Shown: piece after piece, positions 14,388 through 26,959 of the stretch
How the letters are laid out: each line of letters starts with the position of its first letter
Position numbering within the stretch: position 1 is the stretch's first letter
Assembly (NCBI RefSeq): GCF_030272615.1
Contig: NC_081407.1
Span: 379,833,179 to 379,897,178, forward strand
Direction: 5' to 3'
Length of the DNA stretch: 64,000 bases
DNA from: Cryptomeria japonica
Lineage: Eukaryota > Streptophyta > Pinopsida > Cupressales > Cupressaceae
The notes under the pieces: generated by a model
Seen by the model: the letters and a program-made list of their open reading frames with translations, nothing else
What the model was told of the DNA's origin: nothing
Database searches by the model: none
Translations under genes and position numbers: made by a program

Positions 14388-14633
14388 AGGTTTCTTCTCC
14401 ACATCAGTCAAATCTTACTTTGCTATATCTTTTTCAGGATTGATGTGTTGAAGGATGCTACTCCTCAAGGGGAGCAGCATAGTGGAACAGGGAAGCTCAT
14501 GCCTCCACTTTGGTGTTGTTGTCAAAGGGGGAGAAGATGTGAAGCGGAGAAAATATCTACAGTATTAAGGAGAAGATGTGATGCAAAAAGAGAGATATCT
14601 TTGTATATTACCATCAATGCCAAAGGGGGAGAT

Positions 14634-16201
14634 TGTTGGCATATGTGCAGAGTATGTTGACATGATGATATTGTGTTGTCATTGATTTCAACATGCTAAA
14701 GAGAGAACCGGTAATATGTTGAAGAGTGAACTGGTTTATTGAAGTTAAGCAACTTACAAAGTGAACCGGTATAATGTTGTGAACTGGTATATGTGCAAAA
14801 GGTGAAGCGGTACATTTGTCCAAGTGAACCGGTATATGTACTTTATCCAAGTGAACCAATATATGTACAAAAGGTGAAGCAGTATGTTTGTCCAAGTGAA
14901 CCGGTATATGGAATGTTTTCTATCAAGGTTTAATATAGTATGACTACCGGTTGGTAGTCCCAGCCTCAGGGTTTCCAGTTGAAGTGTTTTGAGCCTATGT
15001 GATTCAACCGATGGCATTGTGTGATGAGTTAGCATTGTAATGGAGATCAAATCGTGTTGCCATGTCAGCCTCGTGCACGCGAAGGATCTTCCATGAAGGG
15101 GATTGATCCTATCTACCTCGGGAATGTGTGAAGTCCCTGCAAATGATAAAGAACGTGTGATGGGTTATCGCCCCCAAGGAAGCGGTGAAGAACGAATGAT
15201 GGAGAATGTCTTGAGATCTATTCAAGACCATGGTATTCAAATGCAAAGTGTTCAATGGTCAGGATTGAACTGACTGAATTGCTCAACCTAAATGTTTAGG
15301 GTTTAGGGTTTATGCTACCGACCTATTTGTTTCCTATAAGATCGATGTTGTGTTTCATGTTGAGGTTGTTGGCAAATGTTGTGTGTGTATCTAAGTACAA
15401 AGATACGTGATTCTTGCCAGACCAGATATGAGAATAGATATCTATAGATTGTGAGTGCGGAAGGAAGGAACTGAAGCGGATCTACATTGGCATTGAGTGT
15501 TGTTACCAGATCATTGTAATACTTATTGATCTCTAATCACTTCAACAGTTGGAAAATCCCTTAACAGGGTAGCATTAACCAGCTTGCTGTAAATCCTTTA
15601 ACAGGGTGACTCAAAGCCATTGAGTTCATAAAATCCTCTAACAAGGTAACCTTTAATAGGGTTTAACCCTTAACCAAGTATTCTAGCCATCCCTTAACTG
15701 GGTGATCCCTAACAAGATCGATTCCTAACAGAACCTGTTGTAACAGTCTTTAACCGGACTAGGTTCCTAACAGAGCGGACTTCTAAACAGTTCAAAAATA
15801 GCTTGTGGGTATTCATCCCCACCGTGGTTTTTCCTAGTTGGGTTTCCACGTGAAAAATATGTGTCATGTGTGATGCCTCTTTCATGTGATGATTTAGTGG
15901 TGAATCATGTTGTTCTAGTAAATTATTGTATCTCTGATGATATATTATATGTTTATGCATAAGGATGAAGTGGAAGTGAGGGAGTAGATTGTATGGAAAG
16001 CTAAGTGTTGCCGGTTTATGTCTTTCACAATCTCATTATGTTTAATCGGTAGTAATTTGGTTTAGACCGGTATTAGTGTTTGTATGTCAAGTGCACTGTT
16101 TGCAGTCAAACCGGTTCAGGAAAAGTTATTGTGTCTGTACTAATTCACCCCCCTCCCTCTCAGTACTGGTTTGGTACTGACTATTCATCATTGAGTTATC
16201 A
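14634..16201 (+). repeat. copia-1 3' LTR
   Basis: 1568 bp, preceded by the polypurine tract CAAAGGGGGAGAT. It aligns with the 5' LTR throughout but is longer. It has a 72-bp tandem duplication in its U3 (units from 14797 and 14869) and about 50 extra bases in the hairpin-motif run (about 15607-15657). The GTGGTTTTTCC block lies at 15822-15852. Confidence 0.92.
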
Positions 16202-17266
16202 CATTCCACATTGGCCATCTTCTTATCATTCTTATTGACAACTTATTTTCATCGAAAAGATCTTATTTTGATGGAACCACCTTTTTTCCAATGATGCTTG
16301 TTTTTCGATGAAACTTACTCTGTCGCCATGAGGTTTAGAAACTTCTTTCATATCCCCTTTTTATCAAAAGGCAAGGTTTCGATGGAATATATTGCTTCTC
16401 TCCAATGTACAAACTTTAATGAAATAGTTTTTTTCGCTAATAATCTTTTGGGTTGCACCGATACTCTCCTTTCATCGAAAGACATGATTTTGGTAGAATC
16501 ATTCCTTCTTTCTTTGATGCATAGGCTTTGATGAAACTAGCGGTTTCATTAAGATCTTTTTGAGATTTGCCGATGCTTTATTTTCACCGAATGCTTATTT
16601 CTTTCGATGAGTATGGCATGTATTTCATCAAAATGGGAAATACTTAAGTGAAGTTAGGGAATTGACTTCTTTTTGATTAAAGGTGACACTTCGATAAAGG
16701 CTTTTTCTATTTGGTCGATTGGTCAATTTGATCGATATACAAGACCTTTCTTATTTTTTTATGGAGGGTTGGGTTGGTTTCTTAGAAATTTGAAACGCAA
16801 GGTGATTTCTTTTTTTAGAAAACTTTTGTAACTCCATTCTTTGGACAAAATACTAAAGTTTGGTGATGGCAATTCACGGGATTGGAATTTTTGGTTATAA
16901 TAAAATCATTGAATTTATGACATACACGATAGATCCCTTCATTAATAATATGAAACATATACATCATCAACTACCAATTCTAGGAAAACAAAGCCAAGCT
17001 AGAGAAATAACTACCTAGCACATACTTCAAGCCTACATACAAACATAGCAACAAAACACCAGCCCAACTACATACAAACACATCAAAACTATTGACTATT
17101 AAACCTAACATACTTAGCACCACTATTTACAACACTGACCACCACCCGAGCCACAAACAAATCATATATTCCAATTACATAAGTTGAAAAATAGTGGAAG
17201 CTTGGTTGCTCATTATTACCAATCTATTAGTTCTCTGCTCAGTCAACCAGTTATCTTCTGCATTCA
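16202..17266. repeat. Cluster of TTTCGATGAAA-type motifs, otherwise non-coding
   Basis: Between about 16245 and 16740 at least nine variants of a short motif (TTTCATCGAAA, TTTCGATGAAA, TTTCGATGGAA, CTTTGATGAAA and the like) occur on both strands at 25-80 bp spacing. That layout resembles the subterminal repeats of DNA transposons. No terminal inverted repeat was located, so the element type is open. From 16750 to 17266 I see nothing identifiable. Confidence 0.45.
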
Positions 17267-17758
17267 TCATCCTCCAAAAAGGAGCCAAATCACTATTGAT
17301 AACCCCAACTCGAAAGACCTCCCAAGATTCATCCAAAAAACTCTCCTGCCTCTTTCTCTCCTCTTTCTATCTTTCAATCTCCACATCATCAACATCAAAA
17401 TATTCTTTGAAATCTGAAAAAAAAAAACTGCATAGTTAAAATAAACATTCAGAACACTAGCCCATTCTTCCTTCAGTTCCAAAATCGTACTACCAATAGC
17501 ATCTATATCAAAATCTCTAATGAAGCCAACAAGCCACTCAACACACTTCTCCTTGGAAGCAAGAATGTCAACCAAAATCATAAGCATTGCTTCATACACA
17601 TATCCGTCGCACCAATGTCTATCTCTGCTAAGCACCTCCTCCATTAGCCCCCTAATTGCCTCTTGTCCCTCCTCCACGTCAATATCAAATAATCTCTTGC
17701 ACTGCTCCTCCAATGTTTCCTCTCTACATAAGTAGCTCAGCCCAAAATAATGACCCAT
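17267..17758 (-). CDS. Hypothetical protein, 163 codons, possible fragment
   Basis: An uninterrupted ATG-to-stop frame, long for this AT-rich sequence. The first ~100 residues are acidic and amphipathic (LEEQCKRLFDIDVEEGQ, VYEAMLMILVDIL). A hydrophobic stretch and a very basic segment (RRLKDRKRRERGRR-like, near residue 125-138) follow, then a hydrophobic tail. I do not recognise the family. Upstream bases in another frame also read plausibly, so it may be a fragment of a larger gene. It could be chance. Confidence 0.3.
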   Translation of the reverse strand: MGHYFGLSYLCREETLEEQCKRLFDIDVEEGQEAIRGLMEEVLSRDRHWCDGYVYEAMLMILVDILASKEKCVEWLVGFIRDFDIDAIGSTILELKEEWASVLNVYFNYAVFFFQISKNILMLMMWRLKDRKRRERGRRVFWMNLGRSFELGLSIVIWLLFGG

Positions 17759-18051
17759 TGTTTGAATCTATGATGATCCTCTCCTCTGTCAAAAACTTTA
17801 ACATACACCTGCCTAAAATAGCCTACCTTCCCCTAGAAGTTTCTTGAAATTTAAAGTATTTCTATGAATAATTCAAATATAACTCCTTCCCAAAAAATCA
17901 GAACAGCTCAATGTCGCCATAAAAACCACTTTACTCTCATCCTAAATCTACTCAATATCTAAATTTTGCAAACTTCAATAAATGATTTATACAGTCATGG
18001 CACTTTGTACCAATTCCCTCCTATTGCCTGATAGAATTTACTAGTTTCTTT

Positions 18052-19258
18052 TGTTGGCCATTTGGAGGAATTGATTATGTGTTGCATTGATGTTTTGTCA
18101 TTGATGCCAACACTAGTTGTTTGGATGCTTTACCAGCACCCTTCTGGTCCCGGTAGGTTGAGTGGTTTCTAGTTGGTTTGGATCTGGCATGATCCGATAG
18201 GCTCTGATATAGTTTGGTTATGGAATTGTTTTGTTCATGACACTCATGCTCATATTCAATCAGTTGGTTTTGGTCTAGTGATTAGATGCTATCCTGTATG
18301 CTTAGAAGCTTGGCTTCTAGTTTTGGCAAGGGTTTCACCACAGAGCTTTTGATGACGATCTTTGATGAATTGCATAAGTGGTGTTGGTGCAATTTCTAGT
18401 GGAGTTTCAGGATGTTGTTGATAATCATGTTCGAGACTTGGCAGATGAAGATCATTTCTTTAGCATGTGGACCTATAATGGGTCCTGATTGATCTAGGTT
18501 ATGGATTGTCTTTAATATAACGTGTGGATTGGACCTCTCGAGGTGTTTCTAGGATGTCTTGTGTGTTGGATATTATTTGTTTGGTCTAAGGCCGACATGT
18601 TTTGTAATTATGTAATTGGTTTACTAACTGGTGGCGGACCTAATTGTTTATGGTCAAGGGTTTGTATATATAGATGAAAGATCTCATTGTAGATCATATA
18701 TGGTAGAGATTAAGGGATGTAATGTGTGAATAATGTAATATCATTCAGGCAAAGGATTTGGTCGATCATTGGAGATTGAATTGGGTTTATGTAAGAGGAT
18801 TTAGTCTCTGGTATTAAGCTTAATCAGAACTATACTCAGGCATAGGAGATGCTATCTTTTGTAGTTCAACACTTCTCCGGATTGTAGTCTAGATTTATAT
18901 GTTGTCAGTGAGACTCCTTTTGTGATGAGCAGTGCACTCTAGGTTGTTGGCCTTCCTGCAAGTGTAGGACCCTTAATTGTAATTCACATACTTATTGTAG
19001 AAGTATTATCTGACTATGGGTAGGCTTCCCAACGTGGTTTTTCCCTTTACCGGGTTTCCACATATAAATCTTGGTGTCATGTGGATGGTATTTACTCTGT
19101 GGTTATTGTTTATTCTTAATTGGTTTAACTACTATTCTGGTATTAATGTTTTGGGTTCTGATATTAAAGTTTGAATTGCTAATGGTTCTGGTAATCTGTG
19201 ACAACAGATTCACCCCCCCCGCTCTTAGTTGTCTTTTGGTTATTTGAATTGTCTAACA
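18052..19258 (+). repeat. Solo LTR (copia-type), plus orientation
   Basis: Starts TGTTGGCC and ends CTAACA. Flanks TCTTT (18047-18051) and TCTTC (19259-19263) form a near-perfect 5-bp target duplication. It carries the conserved GTGGTTTTTCCC...GGGTTTCCAC block at 19033-19062 and the late C-tract (CCCCCCCCGCTCTTAG), as in the other LTRs here. No internal element sequence adjoins either end, so LTR-LTR recombination is likely. Confidence 0.8.
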
Positions 19259-19263
19259 TCTTC

Positions 19264-20465
19264 TGGGTGCAAGATTTGTCAATTACATCCACGTACTATG
19301 AACAAAAACCAATCAATGAACTCTACTGCTAAATCCAAACAACCATCATTCAATCTTCTTCTGAGGGAATTTCAAAGTACACTTGACTATCCAATTCCTT
19401 TCTTGACCACACTCTCCTCATCCCTGAATAGTATATCCCTAAAAGGTTGATCCCAATCATTACATTTATCTTTGATTTGTATCATGTCTCCTTCAACCCC
19501 CTTATTAGTAAGGTTTTCATGCTTATTTCCATTCTAAGACTAGTCCCTTTTTGAGATGCTTCAGTATTATAGAGTTTGTGTCCTCTATATCCTTTGAGAT
19601 GGATTTAGTACTAATAATTTTTTTTGTTTTTCATGTTGTTTGCAGGTTACATATTCAGTTTTACATCAAGGCTTGACAAGATAATTCATTCAAAGGGAGT
19701 CAAAATTGGTATCTATTGTGATGTTGGCATACAGTCCTAAGATCATTGTAGCTTCCATATAATATTGATTGCTATGACTATCTTTATGTTTCCTACAATC
19801 ATCTCCATTTCATCATAATCCAATGGAGATGCACTTCTTACTTGTTATGATGATCATCATTACCTTGATGATGTATTCTTCATCTTGAATTCTATCTTTG
19901 TAATGATATGACTTGTATTCAAATGTATTGGCATGGAAGAAGTTACTTCTTCTTGATGAATCATTTATTAATCTCTTTACTCCTTAGTGTGATGGATATC
20001 TTCAAGGCCTTATCTTTAAGATCTTCCTTCATTTAGTCATTCCCTTAATATGATGGAGACACATGATACTTTGTCTTGGTGGTGATCATCTCTTGGGTTC
20101 AAGCCTTATTTACCTTAGAAACCGTCTTATTCATAAGACTCAATAGTTTCCTCGATCATTATTCTCTTACTAATATTTAGTTATATTTACTTCTAACAAA
20201 ATTTACTAGCTCCTAAATTCTAATGGTGTCCAAGGACTATCACTCCTTGTCCACAAATGTACCTTATCGCTTTAGTGGAAATAATTCAAGAATGGGGACA
20301 TTACACAGCTCTTCTATTTCACACGGCATGTCATTCAATGCATCAAAATCCTATAGTTGACCTGCATCCCATATATAGGGCAATCAACCTACATAAAAAA
20401 TTTGCTATATTTTTTTTCAAGAAATGTTGGGGAAAGTTAGAATTCTAACGAACACCAAAAGACAA
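19264..20465. other. Non-coding stretch, nothing identified
   Basis: AT-rich sequence between the solo LTR and the CACTA subterminal block. No ORF above 75 codons and no repeat structure that I can support. It may include more of the CACTA element whose right end is at 50324. Confidence 0.5.
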
Positions 20466-20656
20466 CTGATGAGGTTGTCATGCCTGTGACATTCTTGTCA
20501 TCGCAGTTTTCATTGAATTTTCGATGCACACAACCATTTATGTGGCGAGGATACCATAGTTGCAATGACAAAAACATTGCACAATGCAACCTCATCAGTG
20601 TTGTGTTCATCAAAATTTTGACATCTCCTCGTCGAAAAAAGAGGAGTGTGTCCTAT
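20466..20656 (+). mobile_element. CACTA-type element, left piece of split subterminal region
   Basis: Bases 20621-20655 match 49922-49956 almost exactly, sharing the hairpin CTCCTC...GAGGAG around GTCGAAAAAA. The piece ends GTGTGTCCTAT, and the sequence resumes at 49886 with CCTATGTCTCATC, exactly as in the array at 50083-50096. A perfect 12-bp inverted repeat (20466-20477 with 20587-20598) lies in the same piece. Confidence 0.7.
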
Positions 20657-22085
20657 TGTGGAGGCGAGAAAAGCGAGATCGAGTGACTAGGACCTAATCC
20701 CACTTTTTGCCAACACATTGGGAATATGAAAGAGCCTATGGAGATATATCACTTTGGATACTTATTGTGAAAAAGAGAGAGCCATGTATTATCTCTTAGG
20801 GTTTCTATTCCTCTTGTTGCAAATGATGAGAAAAACTAGGGTTTGATTGATCAACTAGACTAGGAGATGAAGAATGAAGCATAAATGAACTTGAAATTGA
20901 ACAAACTTGTAGATCTGAAATTGAGATACTAAAAGTATGAAAGGGGGAGGATTTTGGATGTGTACCTAATGCTACAAATTGATCCAAACTGACCAGGACC
21001 AAGGTGCCATGCTAGTGTCCCTGATGGACTGACAAAGAGTTGTAACTCAAAAACTGCAAATCTGAGATCCTGAAGTTGCAACCTGTCAAATTTCACTGCA
21101 AAGTGGAGGGACTAGGGTATCATGCCCTATCTTGGGTAGGACCAGGGTGCCATGCCCCTATCCTTGATAGTTTTCTACACTTTTGAGACTTTTGGGTGGT
21201 GTTGAAGCATTTTCTTGGTCCAAAACTGCCTCCGGGTACCTGTTCCTGCACCTACAACTAAAAAAGGGAAGGTTTGGGTGGCTATATAGGGTTTTTACTT
21301 AGTCAAACCCTTGTGTTGGTGATTTCCACCTCCAAAAATAGCTGATAATTTACTGAAAATGTGTGTGCTAGAACTTTGTGTGTATGCAAAATCCTAAAAT
21401 GAAAGCAAACAATCTAGAGCAACCCTAAAGAGTAAACCCTAAATGCTTGTAATTGAAAAAGTAAATGCTCTAAATCAATAATGCAAAGTGATGTAAAGAA
21501 TGAATGTAAATATTCAAGTTGATGTAAAGAAGCTCATACAAAGACATGAAAATAACATGAAATCATACCAATCCCCAAGGGAGAGATATTGCCACTAGAT
21601 CTCCTATTACTCTTTAATGTCTTCAAGGCTCCTAATTGATGATGAATGCTTGAAAAATACTTGATGAGTGTTTTTGAATGTTGTTGAAGACTCCACATAG
21701 GCCTCTCTTTCACTACATAGAAGGCTCCTTGTGCTCCAAAATCCTGCTCTTAGATTCTTAGATCCGATCTGATAGATCCTTCTTAGTTGCCTTCAAATGA
21801 AGAAAGAGAGCTCTGATGTATGAAACCCTAGATCTTAATTTCGACATAATTTTGTCTTTAGGCTGACCTAGGAATTGAATTTCCCACAAATATTTTGGAT
21901 TTAAGCATTATAATATAGTAGAATTATGCTCCTGAAATTTCAGGAAAAAAGCCAAGGACCATGTGCACTCCCGCCACGGTCCGACCAACTTTTCACCAAA
22001 TTTTTGAGGGTCGTTAGATATGATGATATTAGAGAAAATCCCAAAGTTACAGCTGATTTTGAGGTGTTTTTATATGTGAAATTGG

Positions 22086-22874
22086 TGTTAGGATTCCCAA
22101 AGATACTGAGAGGTGGGGGGGGGGGGGGGGGGGGTGAATCAGTATCTAACCGGTTTATGGATTTTCTAAACTTATTAAATGAATTGCATGCCAAAATAGT
22201 GTACCGGTAAACCAGAATTAATGCAGTAAATAAGAACACTAAACACAACATATAAAGCACACCATAACACAATATTTTTAATGAGGAAACCTGGTGTGGG
22301 AAAAACCTCGGTGGGATTTGTGACCCACAATATTCGCTCGCTGGCCAATAAGTGAATATTACTGATACAATAGGGGCCTGCACATGCAGGAAGGCCAACT
22401 GCCTAAAGCTCACTACTTAAATACAAAAAGGAAGTCTCACTAATTTACAAAAGTGGATTATGTAAATCCAATGTCATGTACTGCTTCAGTTCAGCATCTT
22501 CTATGCCAAGTTCAGTATTGGTTTAAGCTCTTGCAATAATCATAAACCTTATCCCACATTCTGCCTCAATATTCACACATATTATCCATCTTGAATATTT
22601 CCCTTATTACAAATACTCTACAAGATCTCATACTTATATATGATCCTTATTACAATATGCCTTGTCGGCTTACAAAAAGATTTTACAATTAAATACAAAA
22701 TACAATAAACAAAAATCCTGTCGGCCAGGGTGCCGTTAAAAATCTTTGTTGCTACCATTGCCGGTGTCTGTGCCTATGTCAGTGTCTACCAGTGCCATAG
22801 GATTGTAAGGTGGCCATCAATGAAAATACCTTCAATCACCTACAATTTCTCATTGGAGTGTGCATTTGCCAACA
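22086..22874 (-). repeat. 3' LTR of the two-gene element
   Basis: Contains an uninterrupted run of ~21 G near 22115-22134, the minus-strand GTGGTTTTTCCC-type block (22283-22312) and an ATTGG target duplication on its left. It is followed by the pyrimidine side of the polypurine tract (ATCTCCCCCTTTGGC). Confidence 0.9.
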
Positions 22875-23110
22875 ATCTCCCCCTTTGGCATTGATGGCAA
22901 CACTCATGAAAAAAAGCCAAAAAGTATATCCAAAAGTGTTGTCCAAAATTGTCTTACCAAAACTGTCAAATCTGTGTGCTCCCCTTGAGTAGACGATCTC
23001 TTATGTCATACAACTTTCTCATCCTTATTCCTTTTTCTCATCCTCTACTACTCCCCCTTTGGCATCAATGACAAAGGTTGTCATTCAATGTCAATTGAGT
23101 GTAGTTCTTG

Positions 23111-26100
23111 TTATGATCCCTGTAATTGGTGGGTCATAAAAGCAGCATTCAGACTATTGTAGAATCTTTCATTGTCCTTTAGTGTTGCTTCAGTCCTCTG
23201 GATTGTACCGATGAGTAAGTGCATTTTCTCTTCTAGTGTCTTAAGTCCTAGAACAAGAACCTCAGAAATCTCTTTTCTCAAAGAGATGAGGATATCTAGT
23301 TTAGGACCTAGTCTGCACTTCAGTTCCTTTGCCTTAAACCTTAATGTCTCTTTATCTTTTTCAAATTTTTCAATTTTCTCTTCAAAGCCGGTAATTTCCT
23401 ATTCTACTACCGATATAGAATTTGATGAACCTATTAAATTGTCAGCAATATCATTGATTTCCTTTTGAGCTCTACTGATCTTTTTATCTATATCCTCTAT
23501 CAAAATGTTTGTCTTACATGTGTCTCTGTACAGTTTCTTGAAGTCCAAAATTGTCTTGCCTAGTACCGGTAATAATGTATCCATATGTTCCTTATTCTTC
23601 TTGATTGTCTCCTCAAAGAATTTTTCCTTCTCTTTATCCATTTTCTCTCTAAAAGTCTCCTCATTGATTTGATCAATTGTTAGAAGATTGTCAGTTATGT
23701 ACTTAGACAATGTGTCTAATTGGCCTAAGGAATCTTTATTCTTCATGTTGCACTTGGGTGCAATCATCTTCAAAATTGGTATGGTATCATCAATAGTCTT
23801 ATATGCTAGTGCATTACAATCTGTTATTTTCTTGAGTGAATCTAATAATACCTCTATCACATTAGTTGGTCTAAATTTAGTCATGGAGGTTCCGGATTAC
23901 TGTCCAACTACCTTCACAATTTGTAATCCATCGGTGGTAGTAATAGCATTGCCTTCCTCTTTCTCTGGAGGGTCAGTTTGTGTTTGCATTTCAGCTACCA
24001 AAGGTTTGGGTTTTTTCAGTTGTAGCTGGTGGCACTGTCTCTGTATGTACCTGTGAATGAACTTGTTGCTCTACCTATTTTTCCGTGCTCTCTGCCTATT
24101 TCTCTGATGGTGCCTCTGATGATTTTACAGTGGTATCCACTGCCGGTTTTTCTGTTTGCATCTCAGTACAGTCCACTGTCGGTGACTCAATAGGCTTTTC
24201 TGTAGCCGGTATCCCATCTGTTCATTTTTCAATGTTATCAGTCACTATTCCAATAACCAAGGGATCAACTGATTTTTCAGTTTGTTGCTCATTCCCAATT
24301 TCAATGTTTCCAACTGTATCCTCAATATTTGTTTCAACAGTATTGTCTTCTACCAGTGGCTCAGTTGCCACATCTCTCTTCTCACTTGTTTCCTTATCAA
24401 CCACAATGTTGACTTCCTATGTGTCGATATTCATTGTGTACAACACCTCTGAGTCAGGATTTGTGTCCTCCTATGGTATTTCCATACTCTTTGTTACCGG
24501 TGGTGAGTCAACAGTTTATGCCAGTGGAGTATCAGAAGGAGGTGGGGGCAAGTTATCTATTATCTTTATGCTTGGAGGACCACCTACTTTGCCTTTCCCC
24601 TTATCCTTGTCCTTTTGGTAGACTTTAAAAGTCTTTGGTCTCTTAAGCTCTTCTTGTTTCTCTTTCTCAACAAAGAATATATCCCACTTGTCTGCAATTT
24701 CTTTTGATATCTCATTAACTCTGCCAGCCATTAGTGCTACATGTCAGTGACCGGTTGAAAATACTGTCTAGTTAACCTCACTTATTAATTCATTTATCTC
24801 TTGTGTTGAGTTCACTGGGTGAACTGCAAGTAGTTTTTCTATCTTGATCTTTTTATCCAATTCAACAATAGCTACCCTTCTTGCTTCTAACCTTCTATAC
24901 AAGTCATTGGGTATATCATCTACAACTTCCATCAAGAATTTCTTATAGATATCAAGCTGTAAGATAAAACTATTTCATATGCTTTCTTTTTCATCATTTG
25001 AAAGTGTGTTATACAACTTGTTGATATTTGACAATTTGCCATCTTCAGTTATCTTATTCAAAAGTTTGTCTAAAAGAGGGACAACTTGTTTTACTTTCCT
25101 TTTCTTTGGTGTCAACTTCCTTGTCGGAGGCCTAACTTCTTGTTGTTTCTGTCTTGTTCTCTTTGGTGCAGGAGAGGGTACCAGTGAGGGTTTTCTTTTC
25201 CTTACTACCCTTTTAAATTTTGTTTTTATTTCACTGTCAGAGGAGGTAGCAATTGGTGAAAGATGTGTTTCCAGTTGTAGTCCTTCCAAGTCACTTTCCT
25301 TGATACCAGTTTCATTCAATACATCTTCCTTGATTGCTTTTGCCCACCTTGTTCCTTTTCTAATTATCTATTCAGTTTTCTTTATTCTTTTCTGAGATTG
25401 AATACCACTTTCAATTGTTTCCGCATTTCCAAATACTTTTCCTATTGGTTCTTTAGGAGCTTCTGGGAGGGCTTTTGCATAAGTTTCAATTATGTTGTCA
25501 TCTACCTCATATCCCATTTTTGTAACCCAAATAGTCCTTGGGACTACTGCCTCCATCCAAATCTCATCCTTCTTTATCAAAAAGCATATCTCTTTTTGAT
25601 ATTTGTCAACAATAGCTTGAGATAGCCTTATTCTTGTTTTCATTTTAACCTTTAATGCCTGAAAATGTTCATTTATGTTCTTTTCCCTGTCATCTCCCAT
25701 GTTGTTTAGTATGTCCAGAAGTTGTTTTCCTACCAGGATGTCAAAACCAAAATCCTTTCTACCAATACCGGGTACTTCCTTGGTAATATACAGCATTAAA
25801 CACACAAGTAAGTTGCCAAATCTGAAAGTCCCTTTCTTATCACCTTTGATCTTCTTCAGATTGTCTATCAGTTCATCCTTCAACCATTCACATATGTCAA
25901 TCTTTTTATTGTTGTTTACCATGTCATAGGCACTCTTGATACATAAGCTAGAAATAGAGTTTAGTCTATTGGCATGTGTAACTTTGTATCCAAGAATCAT
26001 GTTGATGAACCTTACATTTATGTCATTTACATCATTTACTCTCAAGGATCTCTTGTTAAAGGTTGCGCTAGTTAGGGTCATTACAATGTCATTTGGAACC

Positions 26101-26640
26101 TTTTTAGTCTTGGTAGGCCTGCCACCGGTGGAAGGTAAGCCTATCACTGCCCTAACTGCCTCTTTGGTTATCTTATGAATTGAATCCAACCAAAAGAACT
26201 CCCCATGAACTCTGCTTAACACAATCCTTATGACATCCTTGCGAAAATCAGGAATACTAAGAATTTCAACAAAACCTAGGGTTTCAACTATCTTATGTTC
26301 CGATTTAACATTTTCATTTACATCACATATAACAGTCCTGTACATGTTCTTAATTTCATCATCTCCTAGTTCTTCTATATGACAATGTATGTAGATTCTA
26401 GGATCCTCAGCATATACAATTCTTTAGGTATTTTTGAGAATGCTCCTAGGGTATCATCTTTCTTTGTAATTTCAGGAATAATCTTAAATATGGGTTTAGG
26501 GTGCTTAACAACTTCAATTACAGTAGAGTTTGCAATGAATTCAGGTGCAAAGGAGGAAGCAATTGTTATAAATACCTTAATCTGCCTTTAGGTAAGAGTG
26601 CTTGAATTATTTGCTTCACTTCTCGCTATGGATGCCTTCG
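23111..26640 (-). pseudogene. Second gene of the two-gene LTR element, large unknown protein
   Basis: Reads from about 26640 to a stop at 23111. The longest open part (25368-26345, 325 codons) is a mostly helical domain of unknown family (GFDILVGKQLLDILNNM). It is followed by a very basic linker (KRTRQKQQEVRPPTRK, TPKKRKVKQ; nuclear-signal-like), a Lys/Asp/Pro low-complexity stretch (KDKDKGKGKVGGPP), an acidic Thr/Glu-rich stretch, and a long coiled coil (KKISRAQKEINDIADN) at 23399-23884. Frameshifts near 26430 and in a T-run near 24010, plus several stops, break it. There is no RT, integrase, protease or RNase H motif. It resembles in layout, but not clearly in sequence, the frame at 5423-8451. 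Confidence 0.7.
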
Positions 26641-26959
26641 CTTGGGATTTTCGCGCTCTCAAGAAATTTGAATGCTCGGTGAATGAAAAAGAGCCAAAAA
26701 AACTTGCTTTATAATATAATTTCCATCAACTACCACATTTAATGCCTATCGGTTAAGTGAAACTAAACACATCTGCTGGTAAAGAAGTATTTCAACTTCT
26801 CACCATCAACCGAGGGTAAATTAGCATGTTTTTCAATTCATTGCCATACCCCCAAAAGGTTTCTTTTCAGTTAGATGAAGGATATCTTGCCAGTGGAGTG
26901 ATACTCTATTCTACCGGTGAAGAAATAGCTTCATTAACATTCATATCTGATTTTCTGAT

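Larger units (their letters stand above)
8808..16201 (+). mobile_element. Ty1/copia LTR retrotransposon (copia-1), complete but dead
   Basis: 5' LTR 8808-10239, tRNA-Met-type primer site 10242-10253, gag-pol frame 10311-14387, polypurine tract, and 3' LTR 14634-16201. Both LTRs begin TGTTGGCA and end GTTATCA. Flanks CATTA (8803-8807) and CATTC (16202-16206) form an imperfect 5-bp target duplication. Protease, integrase, RT and RNase H occur in copia order (integrase before RT). The LTRs differ by many substitutions and indels, so the insertion is old. Confidence 0.92.

Noticed and set aside
24085-24621. 178-codon plus-strand ORF
   Set aside because: Shadow of the minus-strand low-complexity linker of the two-gene element.
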